A model generated the notes under the pieces. The model was not told where the DNA came from, ran no database searches, and saw only the letters and a list, made by a program, of their open reading frames with translations. Source: Polyangiaceae bacterium (GTDB lineage: Bacteria > Myxococcota_A > Polyangia > Polyangiales > Polyangiaceae). From it: a stretch of DNA of 64,000 nt. A program made the translations under genes and the position numbers. The stretch is from assembly GCA_015075635.1 (NCBI GenBank), contig JABTUA010000002.1, positions 1,364,001-1,428,000 on the forward strand, read 5' to 3'. Shown here piece after piece: positions 24,777-33,241 of this stretch (the stretch's first letter is position 1; each line of letters starts with the position of its first letter).

Positions 24777-26354
24777 GTGAGCACGGAGCTGGTTCCAGGC
24801 TCGATCTTCGCGTCGGACTACCGGGTTGTCCGCCCGCTGTCGTCGGGTGGCATGGGATCGCTCTGGGTCGTGGAGCAGCTCAGCACGGGCGCGCCGCGCG
24901 CGCTGAAGCTGATGCGCCGCGAGCTGGTCACATCGCCGAGGCTTCGCGAGCGCTTCGAGCAGGAGGCGCGGATCGGGGCGCGAGTTCCGAGCGATCACGT
25001 GGTGTCGGTGCATGCCGCCGGCATCGACGCAGCGACCGGGTTTCCGTTCCTGGTGATGGAGCTGCTCGAGGGGCAAGACCTGTGGAGCGCATCGCCCCAG
25101 AGCGCGCCTTGGGCACCGGAGGACGTGTGCGAGATCTTCGAGCAGCTCTGTCATGGGCTCTCGGCGGCCCACCAGCTCGGCATCGTTCACCGCGACATCA
25201 AGCCGGAGAACGTGTTCCTGGCCGGACCCCGCCGAGCCGGGGTGCGCTTCTTCGTCAAGATCTTGGACTTCGGCATCGCCAAGATCGCAGCGGGGGCAGT
25301 GGACACGCCCACCGCGGCGGTGGGGACGCCGATGTGGATGGCGCCGGAGCAGGCGCGGGACTCCGTCCAGGTCTCGCCTGCCACGGACGTGTGGGCGCTC
25401 GGCTTGCTCGCGTTCTGGATGCTGACCGGTCGCTCGTATCTGCGGTCCGCGAACGAGACCCGCATCGACTTCGGCCGGCTCCTGATGGAGATACTCCACG
25501 ATGAGCTCGTGCCCGCGTCCGCGCGCGCCGCCGAGCTGGGTGCTCCGGGCTCGATCCCAGTGGGCTTCGACGCCTGGTTCTCGCGCGTCGTGGCACGCAA
25601 CCCGTCGGATCGCTTCCCCGACGCAGGCGCCGCTTTCGAGGCGCTCGCGCCGGTGCTGCGCTCGGCGCGCGCGGGCGCCGCACCAACCCAGCTCGCGCCC
25701 ACCCAGGCCGGCACCTCCGGCGCCGCAGACCAGGGCACCCAACTGGGGCCGCCTCCCTCGCCCTCCGCGTTCGGTCCACCTCCGCGCACACAGGTGGATC
25801 CGCTCCCAGCCGCGGCAGAGCCCCGATCCCCGGCGCCAACGGCCCCGGCCCCGGGTCGCCGAGCGTTGCTGGCAGGCGCGGGCGCGCTGCTGCTCGCGTT
25901 GCTCGTCGCAGCCATCTGGCTCGCGCTGAGCAACGTCGGACGAGCCCCGCCGGCCGCCGCGGCCGCGAGCGCGAGCGCGAGGGAGCCCGTCGGCCTCTCG
26001 TCGGAGCAGCTCCAGGGCGTGGTCTCCCGCCGCACTCGCGAGCTCGCGTCCTGCGGCCGCGAGGTCCAAGAGAGGACCCGGGCCGAGCTGGAGCTCGTGG
26101 TCAGTCCGGCGGGCGAGGTCGCGCACGCGCGGGTGGCGGTGGGCGATCCAGGTGCTGACGTCGAGAAGTGCCTGATCGAGCAGGTGACGGCCTGGCGCTT
26201 CCCGCGCAGCGGCAAGGAAACGACGGTGCGCGTTCCGGTGGTCTTCTCGGTGCAGAAGTCCAAGGGCATCTCGAAAGACCCATACCGGAGCTGCGATCCT
26301 CCCTACCGGGTGGACCAGGCTGGAGTGAAGCGGATGAAGCCCGAGTGCCTTTGA
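24777..26354 (+). CDS. Ser/Thr protein kinase with periplasmic TonB/AgmX-like C-terminal domain
   Basis: A 525-residue transmembrane kinase starting at a GTG. The kinase domain (about 15-290) is complete: LSSGGMGSLW (21-30), Lys44, HRDIKPEN (138-145), DFG (164-166) and APE. A Pro/Thr-rich linker follows, then one membrane helix (ALLLALLVAAIWLAL, about 355-380). The predicted periplasmic part (about 400-495) reads LSSEQLQGVVSRRTRELASC and CLIEQVTAWRFPRSGKETTV before FPVVF-like strands. This is the pattern of the AgmX/PglI or TonB-like C-terminal domain of myxobacterial energy-coupling proteins. The short tail ends with Cys-containing basic residues. A kinase cytoplasmic domain tied to a TonB-like periplasmic module suggests sensing of envelope contacts. 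Ligand and targets are unknown. Confidence 0.88.
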   Translation: MSTELVPGSIFASDYRVVRPLSSGGMGSLWVVEQLSTGAPRALKLMRRELVTSPRLRERFEQEARIGARVPSDHVVSVHAAGIDAATGFPFLVMELLEGQDLWSASPQSAPWAPEDVCEIFEQLCHGLSAAHQLGIVHRDIKPENVFLAGPRRAGVRFFVKILDFGIAKIAAGAVDTPTAAVGTPMWMAPEQARDSVQVSPATDVWALGLLAFWMLTGRSYLRSANETRIDFGRLLMEILHDELVPASARAAELGAPGSIPVGFDAWFSRVVARNPSDRFPDAGAAFEALAPVLRSARAGAAPTQLAPTQAGTSGAADQGTQLGPPPSPSAFGPPPRTQVDPLPAAAEPRSPAPTAPAPGRRALLAGAGALLLALLVAAIWLALSNVGRAPPAAAAASASAREPVGLSSEQLQGVVSRRTRELASCGREVQERTRAELELVVSPAGEVAHARVAVGDPGADVEKCLIEQVTAWRFPRSGKETTVRVPVVFSVQKSKGISKDPYRSCDPPYRVDQAGVKRMKPECL

Positions 26355-26368
26355 GTCAGCGGTCACTC

Positions 26369-27166
26369 TCAGGGAGTCACCACCACCGAATACGCCGGGT
26401 AGCGGACCGCGAAGGCCAAGCGGACCACCCGCGCGTACTCCGGGCTGCCCTTCTTGGCCGAGACGGTGGTGAGCGCGTCTCGCCCGCCCGCCGGCGGTAG
26501 GTAGCTCACGCTGAGCTGCTCTTCGGCCTCCAGCCCCTTCCAGAACGACTCGAGGAAGAGCGCGTTCGCCTCGCGGTTCACCAGCTCGAGCCTGGCCGGG
26601 GTCGCGGACAGATCCAGCGTGCCCACCTTCGCGCCGTCACGGCTGAGCTCCAGCTTTCGCACGGACGCCGGCGGGTCGCGATCGGCGAAGCGCGGCACGT
26701 TGGCATCGACGTCGAAGCCGCGGCCACCAAGATGCTCCTCGACCGCGTGCCGGTACAGCGGGTCTCCCGGCGCGACGAGGCGGGAGCCGTAGGGTCCTCG
26801 CTCGCCCGGCTTCTCGGGCGGCAGGTGCATGCTCAACGCGAAGGGCTTCGAGCCGTGGTCGGTCACGAGCTTCTCGAGCGCCCGCGCGTCTTCGCTGCCG
26901 CTGTGGAGCACCAGCCGCCAGGGCTTGCCGGCGAGCATCTCCACCACGCCGAGGTCGCGACCCCCTTTGCGGACTCCAAGCCACGCGTCCGCTTCCTGCC
27001 GATCCGGCGGGCGGGTCGCGCTGGGCGTCGCGCCGGTCGACCCCGCCGGCTCGGGGGCGCGGGAGCGCTCCTGGCACCCCGCCGAGAGTGCGGCAAGCAG
27101 GGCCAAGAGCGTCGCCGTACAGCGCGGGTTCGAAAAGACTCGACCGGATGCAGCGGAGGCGAGCAT
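26369..27166 (-). CDS. Hypothetical lipoprotein
   Basis: A 265-residue predicted lipoprotein, signal peptide ending LSAGC. After a Pro/Ala/Thr linker comes a domain of about 200 residues without further Cys, with predicted alternating strands (LGVVEMLAGKPWRLVLHSG, KVGTLDLSATPARLELVN) and a C-terminal segment EAEEQLSVSYLPPAGGRDA. I do not recognise the family. A 35-base piece of this gene (26497-26531) recurs at 24438-24472 in a mosaic remnant. It converges with the kinase gene (14 bases between stops) and follows the aldo/keto reductase gene by 61 bases on the same strand, so the two could be one transcript. Confidence 0.7.
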   Translation of the reverse strand: MLASAASGRVFSNPRCTATLLALLAALSAGCQERSRAPEPAGSTGATPSATRPPDRQEADAWLGVRKGGRDLGVVEMLAGKPWRLVLHSGSEDARALEKLVTDHGSKPFALSMHLPPEKPGERGPYGSRLVAPGDPLYRHAVEEHLGGRGFDVDANVPRFADRDPPASVRKLELSRDGAKVGTLDLSATPARLELVNREANALFLESFWKGLEAEEQLSVSYLPPAGGRDALTTVSAKKGSPEYARVVRLAFAVRYPAYSVVVTP

Positions 27167-27227
27167 GGCCCGGGATCATACGGCCGACACCGGCCGGAGT
27201 TCTCCGGCCGCGCGCTTCGGCTGAATC

Positions 27228-28214
27228 TCAGCGCTCGCTGTCCAGGTTTCGCATGTGCTCCGGGGCGTAGCGCTCACCAGCGACGGCGCCGGACGGGACC
27301 AGCGCCTCGAGCTCGCGCACGTCGGCGTCCGACAGCGGCTTCTCCAACGCTGCGAGCGCGTCCTCGAGCTGCGCCACCGTTCGCGCGCCGATCACCGGCA
27401 CGAAGCTCGGCTGCTTCGCCAGCGTCCAGGCGATGGCGAGCTGTCCCGGCGTCATGTTCCGCCGGCGCGCCTGCTCCGCCAGCTTGCCCACGACCCCGTC
27501 GTTGTGCGAGCGGTTGCCGCCGGCGAAGCGCGGCAGGTACGCGCGGAAGTCCCCGGGTCCCTTGGGCCGACTACCGCCGAAGAGCCCGCGAGAGAGCACG
27601 CCGTAGAGCGTCGCGCCGATGCCGAGCTCGCCGAGCGCCGGGAAGATGCGCGTCTCCGGCGCGCGGCTCGCCAGCGAATATTCGATCTGCAGATCCGCGA
27701 CCGGGCACACGGCGTGCGCGCGGCGAATCGTCTCCACGCCGACCTCCGACAGCCCCGCGTGCTTGACGTAGCCAGCCTTGATCAGCTCGGCGACCGCGCC
27801 CATCGTCTCCTCGATGGGCACGTTGGGGTCGAGACGGGCCGGCCGGTAGACGTCGATCACCTCGACTCCCAGTCGCTTCAGGCTGTAGGCAGCGAAGTTC
27901 TTCACCGCTTGCGGGCGGCCGTCCACGCCGGTCCAGCCGCCGTCGGGGGAGCGCAGCGCGCCGAACTTGACCGAGAGCTGCACGCGCTCGCGGCGCCCGC
28001 GGATGGCGCGCCCGATCAGCATCTCGTTGTGGCCCATGCCGTAGAAGTCACCGGTGTCGAGCAGGCTCACGCCGCGCTCCACGGCCATCGCGATGGTGCG
28101 CTCGCTCTCGGCGTCGTCGCTGGGCCCGTACATACCGCTCATCCCCATGCAGCCGAGGGCGAGCGGAAACACCTGCGGGCCGTTCGTTCCCAGGGTCCTG
28201 TGGCTCTTCGTCAT
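27228..28214 (-). CDS. Aldo/keto reductase
   Basis: A 328-residue NADP(H)-dependent oxidoreductase of the AKR superfamily (AKR13-like, single-domain TIM barrel). The ATG at 28214 is preceded by AGGAGGAA. Family landmarks are LALGCMGMSGMYG, the catalytic Asp-Tyr pair in LLDTGDFYGMGHNE, the active-site region that normally reads HR, and the cofactor-binding end FVPVIGARTVAQLEDAL. In place of the usual DLYQLHRxDP motif the protein has DVYRPARLDPN, so the expected catalytic His is replaced. Lys (VQLSVKFGA) is present. It may be catalytically altered. The divergent LysR gene with a palindrome between them suggests direct control. Confidence 0.9.
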   Translation of the reverse strand: MTKSHRTLGTNGPQVFPLALGCMGMSGMYGPSDDAESERTIAMAVERGVSLLDTGDFYGMGHNEMLIGRAIRGRRERVQLSVKFGALRSPDGGWTGVDGRPQAVKNFAAYSLKRLGVEVIDVYRPARLDPNVPIEETMGAVAELIKAGYVKHAGLSEVGVETIRRAHAVCPVADLQIEYSLASRAPETRIFPALGELGIGATLYGVLSRGLFGGSRPKGPGDFRAYLPRFAGGNRSHNDGVVGKLAEQARRRNMTPGQLAIAWTLAKQPSFVPVIGARTVAQLEDALAALEKPLSDADVRELEALVPSGAVAGERYAPEHMRNLDSER

Positions 28215-28253
28215 TGGCAGTTCCTCCTGAGACCGAGCGTAGGCCTTTCCACC

Positions 28254-28269
28254 ATTCAATCCAGTGAAT
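28254..28269. promoter_or_regulatory. Likely LysR operator between the reductase and LysR genes
   Basis: ATTCA-N6-TGAAT lies in the 71-base divergent intergenic region. Its core TTCA...TGAA gives the T-N11-A spacing typical of LysR boxes, and further TGAAT/GAATT elements follow toward the LysR start. The region is notably AT-rich against its surroundings. Binding by the adjacent LysR protein is inferred from position and pattern only. Confidence 0.5.
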
Positions 28270-28285
28270 AGGATGAATGTCACAC

Positions 28286-29263
28286 ATGAATTCTGTTAAT
28301 TCCAGGGACCTCGATCTCAACCTGCTGCGCGTGTTCGTGGTCACCGCGGAGGCAGGCAGCGTGACCGCAGCGGCCGAGCGCTTGTACCTGACGCAGCCGG
28401 CGGTGAGCGCGGCGATGAAGCGCCTGTCGAGTGCCGTTGGCGCGCCGCTGTTCGCGCGCGCCGGACGCGGGCTCACGCTCACCGCTCGAGGCGAGCTCCT
28501 GCTCGGGCGCGCGCGCCCGCACCTCGAGGCGCTCTTGGCCGCTGCCCTCTCGCCGACCGTATTCGATCCCAAGACCAGCGAGCGCACGGTGCGGCTCGGG
28601 CTCGCCGACGCCAGCGAGCCCTGGCTCTTGCCGGCGCTGCTGCGCGTGCTCGCCCAGAGGGCGCCCCGTCTCCGGCTGATCGTGCTGCCGGTGCAGTTCC
28701 GCACGGTGGGCGAAGCGCTGGCGTCGGGCCGCGTGGACATGGCGGTCACCGTCGCCGACGAGCTGCCGGCGGGGACGGAGCGCTCCGAGCTGTTCGTGGG
28801 CGAGCTCGTGTGCCTGTTCGACCCGCGCTTCGCCCGGCTGGGCAAGACACCCTCGCTGGCGAGCTACCTCGCACACGACCACGCCGTCGTCTCGTACAAC
28901 GGCGACCTCAGGGGCATCGTCGAAGATGCCCTGGGGCTCAGCCGGCGGGTACGGCTCTCGGTGCCCTCGTTCCAGAGCGTCGGCGGCGTGATCGACGGGA
29001 CCGCGCTGGTCGCGACGGTGCCGTCGCTGGTGGCCCGGGAGCTCTCCCGCACGCGCCCGCACCTGCGCACGGCTCCGCTGCCTTTCAGCCTCGGCCGTGC
29101 GCCCATGGAGCTGCTCTGGCGCAAGGCCGTCGCTGACGACGACGCCGTGCGCTTCGTGCGCGACGAGATCGTGCGCATCTCGCGCGCGGCAGTGGCTAGT
29201 TCCCGTCGGCCCCCAGCCACTCCGCGAGCAGGTGCTCGAGCTCGCCGGACTGCGAGACCGTAG
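28286..29263 (+). CDS. LysR-family transcriptional regulator
   Basis: A 325-residue regulator. The N-terminal winged helix-turn-helix is classic: LDLNLLRVFVVTAEAGSVTA, then TQPAVSAAMKRLSSAVGAPL with the recognition helix, and FARAGRGLTLTARG. The effector-binding region (about 95-300) has the LysR substrate fold (RTVRLGLADASEPWLLPAL, ASGRVDMAVTV). The ATG at 28286 is favoured over 28277 by an AGGA site; the difference is three residues. The last 25 residues are an Arg/Ala-rich run-on that is not typical of the family, and the natural end may have been lost where the frame enters remnant sequence near 29196. It probably controls the divergent aldo/keto reductase gene. Confidence 0.9.
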   Translation: MNSVNSRDLDLNLLRVFVVTAEAGSVTAAAERLYLTQPAVSAAMKRLSSAVGAPLFARAGRGLTLTARGELLLGRARPHLEALLAAALSPTVFDPKTSERTVRLGLADASEPWLLPALLRVLAQRAPRLRLIVLPVQFRTVGEALASGRVDMAVTVADELPAGTERSELFVGELVCLFDPRFARLGKTPSLASYLAHDHAVVSYNGDLRGIVEDALGLSRRVRLSVPSFQSVGGVIDGTALVATVPSLVARELSRTRPHLRTAPLPFSLGRAPMELLWRKAVADDDAVRFVRDEIVRISRAAVASSRRPPATPRAGARARRTARP

Positions 29264-29281
29264 CCGGTGGCTGGGGCGCCG

Positions 29282-29569
29282 TCAGCGGCGCCGGCGCCGG
29301 AGCCCGATCGCCCCGACCGCAGCCGCCGCGAGCAGCGCCGGCCAGGAGCGGTCGCTCCCAGCGCCCGGCAGCGCGCAGCCGCAGCCGCCGCTCACCGCGT
29401 CGTCGTCGCCGGTCGCCGCCGGATCGACGAAGCCGAGCTCGCCCAGATCGCCGCTGGAGCAGGCCTCGCCCTTGTCGCCGAGGCCGGCCTTCTGGTCTGG
29501 GTTCACCACGGTCGGGCAGTTGTCCACCGCGTTGAACACGCCGTCGCCGTCCAGGTCGTCGTCGCAGGC
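29282..29569 (-). repeat. Left copy of a 288-base direct repeat
   Basis: It is identical at 281 of 288 positions to 39380-39667, in the same orientation and without gaps (constant offset 10,098). The similarity begins at the stop codon and ends inside a TSP3 repeat. Confidence 0.9.
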
Positions 29570-29578
29570 TCGAGTCAT
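29282..29578 (-). pseudogene. 3'-end fragment of a TSP3/MYXO-CTERM gene
   Basis: This 98-codon piece has no signal peptide and begins in the middle of a TSP3 repeat (ACDDDLDGDGVFNAVDNCP). It ends with the MYXO-CTERM tail VSGGCGCALPGAG, a membrane helix and RRRRR. From 29282 to 29569 it matches the end of the NlpC/P60-like gene (39380-39667) at 281 of 288 bases, without gaps. Left of it on the minus strand, 29196-29280 can be read as the C-terminal end of some other protein (ELEHLLAEWLGADGN, then stop), possibly another remnant. It has no recognisable promoter of its own. It is a truncated duplicate rather than a functional gene. Confidence 0.8.
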
Positions 29579-29617
29579 GCTGCCAGAACCTACCGGCTGG
29601 GGGCCGCTGCGCGCGCG

Positions 29618-29635
29618 TGTCAGCACATGCCGACA
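29618..29635 (+). promoter_or_regulatory. 18-base palindromic operator, copy 1
   Basis: TGTCAGCACATGCCGACA ends 41 bases before the ATG at 29677. It is one of four near-identical oriented copies; the consensus is TGTCAGCA-NN-TGCCGACA. Confidence 0.75.
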
Positions 29636-29676
29636 TGCGGCTCGAGGTCGTTTGCCGTAGTCGTGGTTGGGCTCGC

Positions 29677-30096
29677 ATGGACCTCCGTGTTCGACCTCTG
29701 CTCACCGCGTGGCGGCGGGTGCTCATCGGGTTGCTCGCGATCGGGGCATTCGGCGGATGCTTCAATCCCTTCGGGCGACGGGGCGAGGGTGACGGCGAGG
29801 GGTCCGGCCCGCCCAGCTGCAAGAGCTCGTGCGAGCGTCTGAAGAAGAAGACCTGCCTGACGACGGATGTGCCCAAGTGCACGACGGAGTGCACCGGTCA
29901 CGAGGCGAAGGTCTCCGCTCTCGGGTGCGGCACCGAATGGGCCGCGCTGCTCGAGTGCTGCACTACCTGCGCGCACGGCGGGAACGACTGCACCTACGGG
30001 TTGGGCTGCGGCCCTCGCGAATTCTCGCCGTGCCGACATCCTTGCGGCGGGGAGTGGTCGGCGGTGGAACAGTGCGCCGGCCCCCTGGAGGACTGA
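29677..30096 (+). CDS. Cys-rich lipoprotein of the palindrome-controlled set
   Basis: A 139-residue predicted lipoprotein. The ATG at 29677 precedes a signal peptide ending IGAFGGC (Cys in CFNPFG). The mature part begins with a charged Gly/Glu stretch and continues with about 16 Cys in the pattern CKSSCERLKKKTC, CTTECTG, LLECCTTC, CTYGLGC, CRHPCGG, EQCAG. This is a small disulfide-rich domain of unknown function, similar in style to the lipoproteins at 9938 and 36017. It is the first gene of the block that shares the 18-base palindrome, which lies 41 bases upstream. The upstream region also overlaps the remnant at 29282. Confidence 0.75.
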   Translation: MDLRVRPLLTAWRRVLIGLLAIGAFGGCFNPFGRRGEGDGEGSGPPSCKSSCERLKKKTCLTTDVPKCTTECTGHEAKVSALGCGTEWAALLECCTTCAHGGNDCTYGLGCGPREFSPCRHPCGGEWSAVEQCAGPLED

Positions 30097-30118
30097 CGGA
30101 GCGGCTCGTCGATGAGAC

Positions 30119-30136
30119 TGTCAGCACCTGCCGACA
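30119..30136 (+). promoter_or_regulatory. 18-base palindromic operator, copy 2
   Basis: TGTCAGCACCTGCCGACA ends 35 bases before the ATG at 30172, in the same orientation relative to its gene as the other copies. It lies directly downstream of the previous gene's stop. Confidence 0.75.
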
Positions 30137-30171
30137 CGCCAAGCGCCCGTCGTCCGTGTTGACCTGATAGC

Positions 30172-31896
30172 ATGTCCAAGCGAGAGACTTGCGAGTCGGG
30201 TCGGTCGAGTCGGGGTGGTCTTCGGAGCAGGCGCTTTGCCGCAGTGTGGATGCCGCTGACCGGGCTCGCGCTCGCCTGTGGGAGCGCGACGACCGAGGAC
30301 TCGGCGACCTCGACCGAGCCACTCACGGCGAACCAGCAGGCCAAGCTCGTGCCCAACGACGGCGAGGCCAGCGACCGCTTCAGCTACGCGGCCGTGGACG
30401 TCGATGGTGACACGGCCATCGTCGGCGCGTGGGGAGACGACGACAAGGGATCGAACGCGGGGGCCGCCTACGTCTTCGTGAAGAACGGCGGCACCTGGTC
30501 GCAGCAGGCCAAGCTCACCGCGAGCGACGGCGGCGCCAACGACTACTTCGGCGTCGTGACGGCCGTCGAAGGGGACACGGCGATCGTCGGCGCCTACCAG
30601 GACGACAACTGGCAGGGCTCCGCCTACGTCTTCGTGCGCAACGGAACGACCTGGACGCAGCAGGCCAAGCTCACGGCGGGAGACCCCACGAACGGGGCGG
30701 AGTTCGGCTGCCGAGTCGGCATCTCCGGCGACACCGTGATCGTGGGCGCCCGCTGGCGTGCGCCGTCGGGCGCGGCCTACGTCTTCACGCGGAGCGGGAC
30801 GACCTGGTCGCAGCAAGCGAAGCTCACGTCGGATGCGACCGCCGGCGGCGGCGTGTCGGGCGGTGGGTTCGGCTGGTCCGTGGACGTCTCCGGCGACACG
30901 GCGCTGGTGAGCGCGTTCCAGGACGACATCACCGCGACGGACCAGGGGTCGCTGTTCGTCTTCACGCGAAGCGGCGCGACCTGGTCGCAGCAGGCGAAGC
31001 TGGTCGCGTCCGACGCCGGCGCCGGACACAAGCTGGGCTACTGGGTCGCGCTTCAGGGAAACACGGTTCTGGCCGGCGCTCCCTTCCACGGCTCGGGCAG
31101 AGGCGCGGGCTACGTGTTCTTCCGCTCGGGCACCGCGTGGTCGGAGCAAGGGAAGCTCCTGGCCGCGGACGGCGCGGCGGGGGACAACCTCGGCAACGCC
31201 GTGGCGGTTCACGGCGACGTCGCGATCCTCGGCGCCGAGGGCGACGACATCGGCACGAGCGCGAATCAGGGCAGCGCGTACCTCTTCACGCGCACCGGCA
31301 ACGCCTGGAGCGAGGCCGTGAAGCTCGCCGCGGCGGATGGGACCGGCGGCGACCAGTTCGGAAACGCGGTGTCCTTGTCCAACGGCGTGGCGCTCGCGGG
31401 CGCCTATCTGGACAACCCCAAGGGCTCCCAGAGCGGGTCGGCGTACGTCTTCGACTACACCAACGGCACCGGTGGCACCGGCGGCACTGGCGGCACGGCG
31501 ACGGGTGGCACCGGCGGCACCGCGACGGGTGGCACCGGCGGCACCGCGGCGGGTGGCACGGCCGGCGCGGGCGGCGCAGGAACCGGCGGCACTGCGGGCA
31601 GTGCCACGGGCGGTAGCGCGGGCGCATCCGGCGGTGGCGCTGGAGTTGCTGGCGCCGCGGGAGCTTCCGCAGGCAGCGGAGGCGGCGGAACCGGCGGCGC
31701 TGGAGTCGGAGGTGACGGCACGGGCGCAAGCGCAACGGGCGGCGCGGCCGGTCCGGGCGGCAGCGAGAGCTCGTCCGAGGACGAGGGCGGCTGCGGCTGC
31801 CGACTCTCCGGGCAAGGCGCGCCTTCGTCGCAGCTCTCGCTGCTCTTCGTCGCCGCGGGGGCGAGCCTCCTGCGACGCCGTCGGCGCGCGCGCTGA
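30172..31896 (+). CDS. FG-GAP repeat surface protein with MYXO-CTERM tail
   Basis: A 574-residue secreted protein. The N-terminus is a long signal peptide (n-region with several Arg, h-region LTGLALAC). Residues about 55-415 hold seven repeats of about 50 residues, each with a core like GDTAIVGAWGDD, GSAYVFVRNGTTW, QQAKLTA. These are FG-GAP/integrin-alpha-like units that should form a seven-bladed propeller. Many repeats keep an Asp-rich calcium-type loop. A Gly/Thr/Ala linker (about 425-530) leads to EDEGGCGCRLSGQG, a membrane helix and an Arg-rich end, the MYXO-CTERM signal. An adhesion or binding role on the cell surface is the best guess. Copy 2 of the palindrome stands 35 bases upstream. 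Confidence 0.88.
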   Translation: MSKRETCESGRSSRGGLRSRRFAAVWMPLTGLALACGSATTEDSATSTEPLTANQQAKLVPNDGEASDRFSYAAVDVDGDTAIVGAWGDDDKGSNAGAAYVFVKNGGTWSQQAKLTASDGGANDYFGVVTAVEGDTAIVGAYQDDNWQGSAYVFVRNGTTWTQQAKLTAGDPTNGAEFGCRVGISGDTVIVGARWRAPSGAAYVFTRSGTTWSQQAKLTSDATAGGGVSGGGFGWSVDVSGDTALVSAFQDDITATDQGSLFVFTRSGATWSQQAKLVASDAGAGHKLGYWVALQGNTVLAGAPFHGSGRGAGYVFFRSGTAWSEQGKLLAADGAAGDNLGNAVAVHGDVAILGAEGDDIGTSANQGSAYLFTRTGNAWSEAVKLAAADGTGGDQFGNAVSLSNGVALAGAYLDNPKGSQSGSAYVFDYTNGTGGTGGTGGTATGGTGGTATGGTGGTAAGGTAGAGGAGTGGTAGSATGGSAGASGGGAGVAGAAGASAGSGGGGTGGAGVGGDGTGASATGGAAGPGGSESSSEDEGGCGCRLSGQGAPSSQLSLLFVAAGASLLRRRRRAR

Positions 31897-32091
31897 CGAC
31901 GGGCGTGAGGTTCGTGCGCGCCGGGGCGCGGCGTCTCGCGCGTTGACGCACTACCGCGCTTTGGCCATGCGCCTCTCCCGTCGTGGCCCTCGTCGTCCAG
32001 AAGTTTGGCAGGGATGACGCGCATCGCGTTCAAAATCCCCCGCGGAAACTGACCCGGCCGGCGCCGCTGCGCACACCGGCTCGCGGGGGCG

Positions 32092-32109
32092 TGTCAGCAC
32101 ATGCTGACT
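32092..32109 (+). promoter_or_regulatory. 18-base palindromic operator, copy 3
   Basis: TGTCAGCACATGCTGACT ends 37 bases before the ATG at 32147. The rest of the 250-base gap (31897-32146) shows nothing else recognisable. Confidence 0.75.
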
Positions 32110-32146
32110 AGGCAATTCCTTCGGCGCAAGGCACGCTTGTCGGTTC

Positions 32147-33241
32147 ATGGGCCAACTCCATCTCCCCATCGGTGTCTGCCTCGCGCTCGCCGTGTCCGCC
32201 TCTGCAGTCGCTTCGGCGCAGACTCCGGCCGCGCCTCCTCCTCCTCCGGCGGCCGACGCTCCGCCGCCCGCTCCCGCGGTCCCGAGCTACCCGGCGCCGG
32301 GCCCGGCGACCAACAACTGGGACGTGCTGGTCACCGCCGACGGTCGAGTACTCTACGTGCGCGTCATGCGCCACGAGCCCGGCTCGTTCGTGACGTTCCG
32401 CCACAGCGATGGTCGCGAGGAAACCTGGGCTTGGGCCCAGGTCAAGGTGGTGGCGCTCGTGCCGGACCGCACCGGCTTGGTCACACCGGGGGCACCCGTG
32501 CCTCCGCCCACGAAGACGAGCCAGACCAACGTCGGCACGTCTGGCGTTCAGCACTCGACGGCTCGCGACTGCAGCACGCGTCCTGGCGAGCAGTGTCAGG
32601 AGCAAACGACGACGAACGTGGATGGCAGAGGCGTCAGCTTCGGGCTCCAGGGACAAAGCGTTCAACGTGTCGTCACGCCGCCCTCCTACGACATCGGCGG
32701 CGCAGTGGAGCTGGCCGGCCTGTACGGCACTGGCACCGGTGACATCGACGTGACCATCCTTGGCTACAATGTCCAAGGCGGGCTCCGCACCATGTTCGGC
32801 GGACAGTTCCCCGGGCCCGAGGGCGGCGGCTGGAGCGGCGTGGGGCTCGAGCTGATGGGCACCTTCGGCGGCGGCGCCGGGAAGATCGACGCTGCTGGAA
32901 CCGAGGTCGACTACGAGCAGGCGACCGTCTCGGCGAACGTCGGCGCGGGCTACCAGTACCTGAAGTTTGGCTCGATGGATCCCAAGACGCTGCAACAGGG
33001 CGGGTTCGGGTTGTTCTTGGGCTATCGCGTTGGAGCCGCTGCGAACTTCACGACGACGAAAGTCGGAGACAAAGAGACCACCAACGACGACACGAGCATG
33101 AGCCACGGACCCGTGCTGACGCTCAGCTTCCCCAAATACAATGCCGGAACGGCCAAGCTCCGGCGTTGGACCATCACGGCGATGGGCATGTACATCTCGG
33201 ACTTCCTGCTCGTGACCGTGGGCGGCGGTTACACGTGGTAG
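32147..33241 (+). CDS. Putative outer-membrane beta-barrel protein
   Basis: A 364-residue exported protein with a standard signal peptide (cleavage after ASAQ). A Pro/Ala linker (about 26-52) is followed by a short beta-rich domain (WDVLVTADGRVLYVRVMRHE, RHSDGREETWAWAQVKV). That segment resembles the small modules that precede barrels in several myxobacterial proteins. From about residue 180 to the end, alternating hydrophobic strands (YDIGGAVELAGLYGTGTG, ANVGAGYQYLKFG, FGLFLGYRVGAAANF, DFLLVTVGGGYTW) suggest a barrel that ends in an aromatic residue, as outer-membrane proteins do. Its stop overlaps the GTG start of the ZU5-like gene. Copy 3 of the palindrome lies 37 bases upstream, so both genes would be under its control. 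Confidence 0.75.
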   Translation: MGQLHLPIGVCLALAVSASAVASAQTPAAPPPPPAADAPPPAPAVPSYPAPGPATNNWDVLVTADGRVLYVRVMRHEPGSFVTFRHSDGREETWAWAQVKVVALVPDRTGLVTPGAPVPPPTKTSQTNVGTSGVQHSTARDCSTRPGEQCQEQTTTNVDGRGVSFGLQGQSVQRVVTPPSYDIGGAVELAGLYGTGTGDIDVTILGYNVQGGLRTMFGGQFPGPEGGGWSGVGLELMGTFGGGAGKIDAAGTEVDYEQATVSANVGAGYQYLKFGSMDPKTLQQGGFGLFLGYRVGAAANFTTTKVGDKETTNDDTSMSHGPVLTLSFPKYNAGTAKLRRWTITAMGMYISDFLLVTVGGGYTW

